This document shows, one piece after another, positions 56,558 through 64,000 of a stretch of 64,000 nt of DNA; the stretch's first letter is position 1, and every line of letters begins with the position of its first letter. The notes under the pieces were generated by a model. That model ran no database searches. It had not been told where the DNA came from and worked only from the letters and a program-made list of their open reading frames with translations. Made by a program: the position numbers and the translations under genes. The DNA comes from Platycnemis pennipes (lineage: Eukaryota > Arthropoda > Insecta > Odonata > Platycnemididae), in assembly GCA_933228895.1 (NCBI GenBank), contig OW121858.1:30279859-30343858 (forward strand), in the 5' to 3' direction.

Positions 56558-58213
56558 ACAGAACGCAAAAGCGGAGTATGTTTCGTATCCTTACACGTTA
56601 TGCATTTTTCTTCGCTTGGATGATTGCGTCGGTTGCATAAATACGTAGGATACGGAGAGGACATCTTTGAAATGGATTAAATTACGTCAACCGTAAAAAA
56701 CTCGTTGGTATTTGCCGGTTGACAAACGTTCTGCGCACGTGGTTTGCGATGGTTTTACTCCCGTTCATGAATTTCATAATTGGTTTGCAATTATTACGAG
56801 TTGTGAACGTTATACGGGGATTGATTATATTGCAAATGCAATTATTACAAGTTGTAAACATTCTACAAAGACAGAGTCAAGGCATTTGAATGGTGAGAAA
56901 GAGCGTCAAATAGGAAAAATCTATGCTTTTATATCGCAAGTATACGTTATTTTTTCAAATAACTGATATTATATGCCTATTTTCCTGATTAATAAAATAG
57001 TATTGATATTCAGGGAGTAATGATATCAAAAAAAAACCTAGTTTTCAAGACACTAGGATCTTTTGGCAGCTATTGCAGTTGAAAGGCATCTTTGAGATTA
57101 AAATGATCATGCATTCAGCATTGCTGGATAGCTTTAAGAATAATAAATTCACAATAATTGTTATTTTAAAGTGGATTCAAAGAACTATTCTAATTTAACT
57201 TTAATTTTTAATATTTAGATAATCACTAATGGCATCAACGGTAATTGTATAAATCCATTTGTATTATAAGCGTAATGCCTATCAATTTCATAAATTGATA
57301 ATTGGTAATTTTCTCAAACCGTACAACTCATCTGTACTCAAATAAAATTAAAATTTATATGTTTCCCATGCACTCTGTAAGTTCCTCTTCAATTACTCTT
57401 CTCTCTCTACATACTCTTCAATTCCAGGCAGAGTAAAGTAGTAACTACTGTCGGCGCAGAAATTATGTGCACTCGAGTTTGAACACGAATAACAAATTAA
57501 CAGCTAGACCTACAGAAAAAGCAATCATACCTTAATTTTCCTTGTTACATTCTGCATTATTGAATAGCAGACCTACATTTTTAAAACGTATTTTCATATT
57601 TTTTACAACAGTTGTAAAGTAAAAACTGCCGGTTTTAGACGGTTTTCGAACGAAGCGCCGACTTTGATGACTCGTAAATCAATGATAAGGAGTTCAATTG
57701 CAACCAAAGTTTGAAGAATGATAGATACATATGTTTCCCATGCACTCTGTAATTTTCCAGTGTATAACTTTAATAGAGAAAAAGTTGTGATCAATTTTAT
57801 AAAAAGTTAGCATTTCAAAACTGGGGAGTCATAGAATTTCGTTCTTGGTCGCGTCATAATCCACATGTCCTGAACGTATCCAAAATGTAATTGTCTGATA
57901 TTTCAACACATGCATTTAATTTAAATTGATTGGTATTTATACCGGCGAAAGCAAGCTCCCTCAGCATAGCGACCGGTGTGGTTTAAGCTGTGCAGTGTTG
58001 TAATATCAGTTTACTTATTTTTGTTTCAATTATTCATATTGTGATTTATTTTTGAGGTATCCCAAGTACTTATTGTGCCCGACAGAGATTCCTAATTCAT
58101 CCTTATTTAAATCAAATGCAAAATGCGCTTGTGATGTTGTTTCACAGGATAAATAAATATTACTATAAATATATACTTTTTTAAATCTAGGAGTTGAGAT
58201 AATTATACAAATA
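56558..58213. other. Intronic stretch, no gene
   Basis: AT-rich, with TTATTACGAGTTGTGAACGTT / TTATTACAAGTTGTAAACATT repeated near 56796 and 56841 and ATGTTTCCCATGCACTCTGT near 57359 and 57730. No coding signal. Confidence 0.4.
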
Positions 58214-59700
58214 CAGTAGAAGCCCGGTATAGTGAGTACGGCTTATTGCGAAAATCGCGTTATAGCGAGTGATTGTCTTTGTACCGCCAAAAGACCTATG
58301 TTTTACATGTAAAATAAAGCGGATATAGCGAGGCCAAAAAGTTCCTTCCACGGTATACGCTCGGTATTACGACAAATATCTCTCGAGGGCGATGCACCGC
58401 CTAGCAAAAATAAACTATTGTGTTTTGTATTATCTGCTAATTAAACTAAAAATACATGATGTGTGCCATATCTGCAACACCTAAAGCCAGTTATGTCTAA
58501 ATATTAGCAATTTACGGCCTTCAGTACGCTCTGCGCGCTCCCATTTTACGTTCTTCTTTTGTTAGGCCCAGTCATCAGTGGGAGTGGGCAGACGACGAGT
58601 GAGATGAGAGTAGGAGAGGGAGTTAGGTCTAGGCATGGGCGATATTGATAATTCAGTATCGGGATACGATAATTTTAGCATTTCATAAGGTGGCCATAAC
58701 GAAACTCAGCGTGACGATAAACATCCTCTTATCATGCCCTGATATGTTATCGGGGCACGATAAGATATCGGGGCACGATAACATGTCGGGGCACGATAAG
58801 ATGTCGGGGCACGATAAGATGTCGGGGCACGATAAGATGTTGGGGCACGATAAGATGTCGGGGCACAATAAGATGTCGGGGCACGATAAGATATCTTGGC
58901 ACGATAAGATATCGGGGTGCGATAAATATCGCTATAAATAGGTATCGCGATAACTATCACGATAAACAGCACGATAAATATCGTGACCATGATAAATATC
59001 ACGATAAAATATTATGATATCGCGCCCCGATAAAATATCACTATATATTATCACGATAAATATCGCGATAAAAGATCGTCATATTGCACTCGTTCACACA
59101 CAACGTGTTCGCGCCCGATGAATTATCGTGATATTGCTCCAGTTAATCGTGTCGGAAAAAGACAGCCGCATGTTGGCCTTAGCTTAAGCTTGAAAAATAT
59201 CTACGACCCCCGAAACATGCCGTATTTCAGTGAACCTTCAGGTCAATTTTCCCAACTGATGGGCGTACTGGTTAACATTCGAAAACTCGACAAAGCTGAT
59301 ATTATCGTCATGACATATTCGCAAAATTATCCAAAAACTTCCACAGTATACCTAATATTTTAATTCCGACTAGTTACGCTGTCTTTACAGCTTTCTTCGG
59401 CGATCGAAAAATAGAAGAACTGGAAGAAAAACATCGAAACTAGGGGAATTAATATTTTATATAATGAATAATCTCCTGTTTCTTTCATGAAATATGTTGA
59501 TATTCTACCAGATTGTGCCTGAAATTACTTTTTTTGCTGTTTACCTTCGTCAAATACCATGGAAAAATAAGAAAAACTGTAAATACGAACGACTATGAGA
59601 ATTAGGTGGGTTTTTTCAACACCATCGGATATAACGAGCGCTCGATTTAGCGAGTGATTTCCGAGGGATTATGAGCACTCGTTATACCGGGATTCCACTG
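58214..59700. mobile_element. pogo/mariner-like element (1487 bp) containing a minisatellite
   Basis: TA on both sides (58212-58213, 59701-59702). Ends CAGTAGAAGCCCGGTATAGT and, reverse-complemented, CAGTGGAATCCCGGTATAAC. GCGAGTGATT motifs occur in both subterminal regions. The middle holds the 18-bp array (58735-58935) and GATAAATATCGCGAT-type repeats. No transposase recognised. Confidence 0.85.
58735..58935. repeat. 18-bp minisatellite
   Basis: About ten units of GATAAGATGTCGGGGCAC with point variants. Six-residue periodic frames (SGHDKM on plus, related on minus) are by-products. Downstream, 58935-59080 is a degenerate ATCGCGATAAATATC palindromic repeat. Confidence 0.95.
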
Positions 59701-59702
59701 TA

Positions 59703-61272
59703 TCAGAACTTTTTAGCAAACTGTTAACTTGGATTAAAATGTGATTTTTTCTCAAACCGTACAAATTCACTTACAAAAAAGGTAATGTAGTCCTTGGTAG
59801 GATTATTACCCACCATTTCATCAATTCGAAACACCCACACAATCAAATCTAAAAGTTTAGCTAACCACACAAATATCTCAACTTTTTAGCTACCTTTTTA
59901 CTCGAATTAAATTGCATTTCTTTATCGAACCGAACAAATTCAATAACAGAAAGCCAATATAGTCAGTTTTAAGACTGTTGTCCACCATTACATCAAGTTC
60001 AAGGAAACACACAAACGTCTCTAGGAGTTCAGATGATCAGAGAAATATTTTCACTATTGCAATATTCGATTGGCAAATTAAAAAAAAAAACCGTGTGTAC
60101 GAAATCCTTTAAACTTTCACAATGAACGAAGCAGGCTTTTACTTACATACCGTATGTAACATATAGTTTATGCCAACTACAGGAGAAATATTACATGCCA
60201 ATGAATATACCATTACACTCCGAGACTTAGGAGCTTTGAATCTGAACTCCTGAATTATTTTGTGGAATTGTTTAAACTTGATGCAATGGTGGATAACAAT
60301 CCTGAAGCTGAATACAATAGGTTCCTGTTTAAGCCGTGAGGTGTTGCATTGCCAATGGGAGCTCACTTTCACCAGTATAAAATCATCAAACTTCATGCCA
60401 GTATTTTATTTCTGTATCTCCTAAAAGTAACAGTGAAGTGATATATAATGGAAGATGTTTAGTAAAAATAGGAAAAGCGGGCATTGAAATATGTAAACAC
60501 ATAGATGATATTTACAAGTGATTACAGATTTCTTCTAGACATGCATAGAAGATAATTCAGATATTTTGTGGGTGTTTAGTTAATATTTGTGCTTCATGCG
60601 TCCATTGGAAATGCCTTTCGTTATCAATCAGTACGAAGTTAAATCAACTGAATTACAAATCAGTTAGGCACTTTTATTTGTTTGTTGATGTCAGGAGTAT
60701 GAGAAATTTACTAACCTAAACATTCTTGGAGAAATCTCGGTTTTTTAAAACCACTGTTACAGTGGTGGAACGCAAATGAGAGATTAATGAGATAATAATT
60801 TTAACAGAGATAATGTGAACAGCGATAACGTGAAATTTAACCATTGTTGGTGAAACTAGCCCTTGGTAATTAAGGATAAACAAGAAATTTATTAAGAACA
60901 AACTTTCACAAAAATACCACAAAATTTATACATTCCCACTCTCACGATCAGGGTTTTGACCAAATTATCGTCACCATCACAAGAAAAGATGTAGTGACAA
61001 GTCTATATATATATTACAGTATAAGTCTATGTATAATTTACAAAGTAGGAATACATGCTATTCCACTAATATGTATTCTGAAATAGATTAAATGTTTTCT
61101 TACGTAGTTTTAAACTATTCCCTTGCAAATAAAACTTTGTTTTGAATTTTATTAACATTTGCATTTTTGAAAATCATTTGGCAACAATGACGCTGCTACC
61201 ATTTGGAAGCATTGGTATTAATTACACCATGTCAATAAACAAATAAATATTTAAATTACACAAAAAATATAA
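59703..61272. other. Intronic stretch, no gene
   Basis: AT-rich. A diverged pair (59712-59800 and 59890-59990) shares ACTTTTTAGC and CTCGAATTAAA-like blocks. No coding signal. Confidence 0.4.
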
Positions 61273-62061
61273 GGCCCAGTCCATATCGATTCAGGCAGCC
61301 AAAGAAAAAATCTTACCTCCATAGTCTCAGATGTTATTGAATTTAACATATGTCAAACTTCAGGACGAAGTAAGTAATACGTATATTTTAGTTTTGTCCA
61401 AAAAAATTTTTGGCCTGAGATACAGTCCACCGAACATGAAGTTGCAAGCGCTATTTTTCAAATGCGATTTTTGACAAAATACTAAAATGCTCATATCTCA
61501 GGAACGGTTCAAGACATTTTGCTCCTTTTTGTTGTATTTGAAAGATAATAATTTTGTGAATAAAATGATATCCTTGATTTGAGAATGTGTGTTCACATTC
61601 CCTTGCTGTTCTTCTTTTCAGGGATTGTAGTACTCTATGGTACTAATAAACAGTAAAAAAATAAAAATTTTTAGGATTGGCGTTTTTAAGAAAAACAACT
61701 TTTTTAAATAAAAAAAAATAAAATAAAAAAATTGCAGCAAGAGAATGTGGGCACACATTTTCAAATCAAGGATATTATTTTAATCACAACATTATTATCT
61801 TTCATATAAAACAAAAAGGAGCAAAATATCTTGAACTGTTCCTGAGATATGAGCATTTTAGTATTTTGTCATAAATCGCATTTGAAAAATAGCGCTTGCG
61901 GGCCCATGTTCGGTGGACTGTATCTCGGGCCAAAAATTTTTTTGGACAAAACTAAAATATACGTATTACTTACTTTGTCCTGAAGTTTGACATATGTTAA
62001 ATTCAATAACATCTGAGACTATGAAGGTAAGGCCCCTGCCTGAATCGATATGGACTGGGCC
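61273..62061. repeat. 789-bp near-perfect palindrome (long inverted repeat)
   Basis: Left end GGCCCAGTCCATATCGATTC, right end its exact reverse complement. The arms of about 330-350 bp stay nearly identical through TACGTATATTTTAGTTTTGT, ATACAGTCCACCGAACATG, CAAATGCGATTT and CAAATCAAGGATAT. The central loop is about 100-120 bp and A/T-rich. ATAA flanks both sides (61269-61272, 62062-62065), suggesting insertion with a 4-bp duplication. No open frame. Confidence 0.95.
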
Positions 62062-62065
62062 ATAA

Positions 62066-62962
62066 GAATAAACTTGGTAGGGTATATTTGTGAATTAAGT
62101 TAGTAAATAGGCTCGTAAGCACGTTCCGTCACAAGTACCGTTGCCAATGATAACAAAATACTGTGGCACCACTTTCATGTAACTAAGGCTTTTCTGCTTT
62201 TATTTCGAGCAAACATTTATTAATATCGATTAAACAAGTGTGGTAAGGCGAGCACTTTTTTTTACAATGCTAAATTCTACATAAAATTGCGCATCTTATA
62301 TTAATTTTTCGTCAAAACGACATTTCTCTTTACACATTATCAATCTGCTAATTTTACTGCAACTGCTAATCTGCTCTGCTGTATTACCATGTAACATAAA
62401 ATAGCTGATTTTCAACGTCTTTTTTCTTCAAATATGTAATTGATGGAAAGGCCTCATTATTTTATTGCCAATCGATAGAAGGGCCAGAAAATGATGTGTC
62501 CTGAAATTTTCACAAAAAAATGACCAAAAATTTCATAATTCGGTGGAGCATCCCTAATACACCAAACGCTATCTCTTTCATCTTTCGTTTTTCAGAAGTC
62601 AATATGGCAAACAAAAATAAAGTGAACTATATTTCACCTATTTGTCTCTTGCCTATGTAGCATTTTTGTTTTGTCTGTCAGTGTACAGAATATTTATACT
62701 TAAGGTAGAGCTTCATTATTAATCATGCGATCATCAAAAGTTTTCTATCTCTCAAATAACAACTGCACACATATGGGAACCATAAATATTTGAACAAAAA
62801 TCATGATAACAACATTTTTTTCAACATTAAGTACCGAACTCCCATATATGCTCAAAAGAGGTAGGCAAAATATTTTTCATAGGCCAGGTATTTTTCAGGA
62901 CCGAAGAGGTTGTTCTGCTTTGCAAAATTTCTGCTACAGATTTAATCACGTTTATCCCTGAC
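62066..62962. other. Intronic stretch, no gene
   Basis: AT-rich with nothing recognised. Confidence 0.4.
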
Positions 62963-63523
62963 TGGAGATGGGCAACTTGGTAAATTACCACGGTAATTTT
63001 CATTAATTACCGTGGTATTTTTCGTAAATTACCCACACCCCTGAAAATTACTGTAATAAATGGTAATTTTCAGAAAAGTTCTTTTTCAGAAAGTTTCTTC
63101 CTCACAAAGAAACCATTGTAATGGGTGATATTATAAATTAAGAAGCTAAAACGATTTTGTTTACACTATGTCCATGATTAATTCCAATTAATTCGGAGTA
63201 AAATAGCAAATGCACATTGCGCAGAGGGATGTCTTTGGAACGAAAATTTCTCATAGTGTGACAAAAGAGAGGCAAATTGCGTGTTGCCGCCAACTTCGTT
63301 ATAATGTTTTTAATAAGTTATAATTGATAAACGTCATGATATGTTTGATATAAGCGTCGGCATTTTTATCTCAATGCAATTTGATTTTGTTTTGAGTCCT
63401 CTGATAAGAATTTGCAGCTCAAAAATTAAAATTACCGGAAAATTACGGTAATTTTTGAAAATTACCTTAATTTACCACAGTAATTTACCTCAATTGAAAA
63501 TTACGGTAATTTACCCATCTCTA
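62963..63523. mobile_element. hAT-type MITE, copy 3 (561 bp)
   Basis: Ends TGGAGATGGG (one mismatch to TAGAGATGGG) and CCCATCTCTA. Exact 8-bp duplication TCCCTGAC (62955-62962, 63524-63531). Same orientation as copy 1, with no internal amplification. Lies about 105 bp from the donor of the next exon. Confidence 0.95.
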
Positions 63524-63629
63524 TCCCTGACCAGACACATTAACACATTAGTTAATTGTTTATAGTGCCACAATACAGCCTTGGGTGACGATGAAAAGTG
63601 ATTGGCTTGAAGTATTTGGCTCGACTCAC

Positions 63630-63852
63630 CGGGATGGAGCCAGAGGACGATGCCTCCGTTATCCCTCCTCACGGAGAGCAACAGCGACTGGAACGCAGGC
63701 GACAGGAATTGCGTAGGCGGGAGCGGAGAGGCCTTGGGCAGGCTTGCGTTGCGCGCAGAGGCGTTCAGGGGGATGGTGAGAGGGAGATCGGCCCTCCTCC
63801 CGTTCAGCTTCACCCGCATCTTCTGGCCCAGGCTCAGCTTCAAACCATGCGC
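63630..63852 (-). CDS. cv-2: Crossveinless-2/BMPER-like protein, VWD domain exon (first in window)
   Basis: Acceptor ttgcgtttcag (AG at 63853-63854), donor CCCG|gtgagt (GT at 63628-63629). It enters in phase 0 and leaves in phase 1. The frame reads AHGLKLSLGQKMRVKLNGRR, ADLPLTIPLNASARNASL, PKASPLPPTQFLSPAFQSLL, LSVRRDNGGIVLWLHPG. L.LG..MRVK.NG....LP is the N-terminal beta-rich part of a VWD domain, and the phase joins it to IVIIWDGSS at 54769. Together the five exons make 1095 coding bases (364 residues plus stop). The signal peptide and VWC repeats would be further right, outside the window. High GC. A plus-strand frame here is a shadow. Confidence 0.82.
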
Positions 63853-64000
63853 CTGAAACGCAACAACGAGATAAGTGCAACGCAATGATTCCGAGAGCAA
63901 TCAATCGAGACATCTCATCAATATTTTAAAGCAGAGTCTACACGATGCATTTACCCACGCAAGTAGGTTGCTGGACAGATGCGTGAACAGATGTATGGAC
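63853..64000. other. Intron start and truncated MITE-like end
   Basis: From about 63930, TCTACACGATGCATTTACCC resembles the end of the 53412-53616 MITE. It is cut by the window edge. Confidence 0.35.

Noticed and set aside
58645..58941. Repeat protein with SGHDKM units
   Set aside because: Generated by an 18-bp minisatellite within a transposon; also open on the other strand.

Overview
This is eukaryotic, almost certainly arthropod (probably insect) genomic DNA. It is AT-rich, has long introns with canonical GT-AG junctions, and is dense with decayed transposons. Only two host genes can be supported, and they converge. Neither is complete. No operons, CRISPR arrays, rRNA genes or convincing functional tRNA genes are visible.

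Plus strand, about 1-20.7 kb: the 3' end of a MYT1/MYT1L/ST18-type neural zinc-finger transcription factor gene. A likely poly-Ala exon (about 973-1161) splices in phase to the Myt1 coiled-coil exon (9802-10028). That exon splices to the last coding exon (10716-11564), which is His/Ser/Pro-rich and ends in the conserved C-terminal motif. The stop is followed by a probable intron inside the 3' UTR (11608-14270) and a T-rich, repeat-poor region of about 6.4 kb that looks like a very long neural-type 3' UTR, ending at an AATAAA at 20697. The C2HC zinc-finger exons would lie upstream of the window.

Intergenic, about 20.7-34.0 kb: a nonautonomous DNA transposon, a nested repeat domain (three diverged units of about 220 bp, a 172-bp satellite, then a 52-bp array related to the satellite), a piggyBac-like MITE, a hAT element containing a foldback MITE, an AT palindrome, and two inverted fragments of a Penelope-like GIY-YIG retroelement.

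Minus strand, about 64-34 kb: the 3' half of a BMP-binding crossveinless-2/BMPER gene. Five exons (63630-63852, 54590-54769, 39945-40218, 36955-37171, 34044-34244) join with matching splice phases into a 364-residue C-terminal part: VWD domain, C8 domain, then an unusual acidic/polybasic tail where vertebrate BMPER has a TIL domain. The VWC domains would lie beyond the right edge. Its introns carry hAT, pogo-like, piggyBac-like and PIF-like elements, a mariner with a second DNA element and a non-LTR retrotransposon nested inside it, and a 789-bp near-perfect palindrome.

The most unusual observations are the charged C-terminus of the cv-2-like protein, the spliced long 3' UTR of the Myt1-like gene, the long palindrome, the satellite with higher-order structure, and a piggyBac-like element with five copies of one 20-bp palindrome and a related empty site about 2 kb away.
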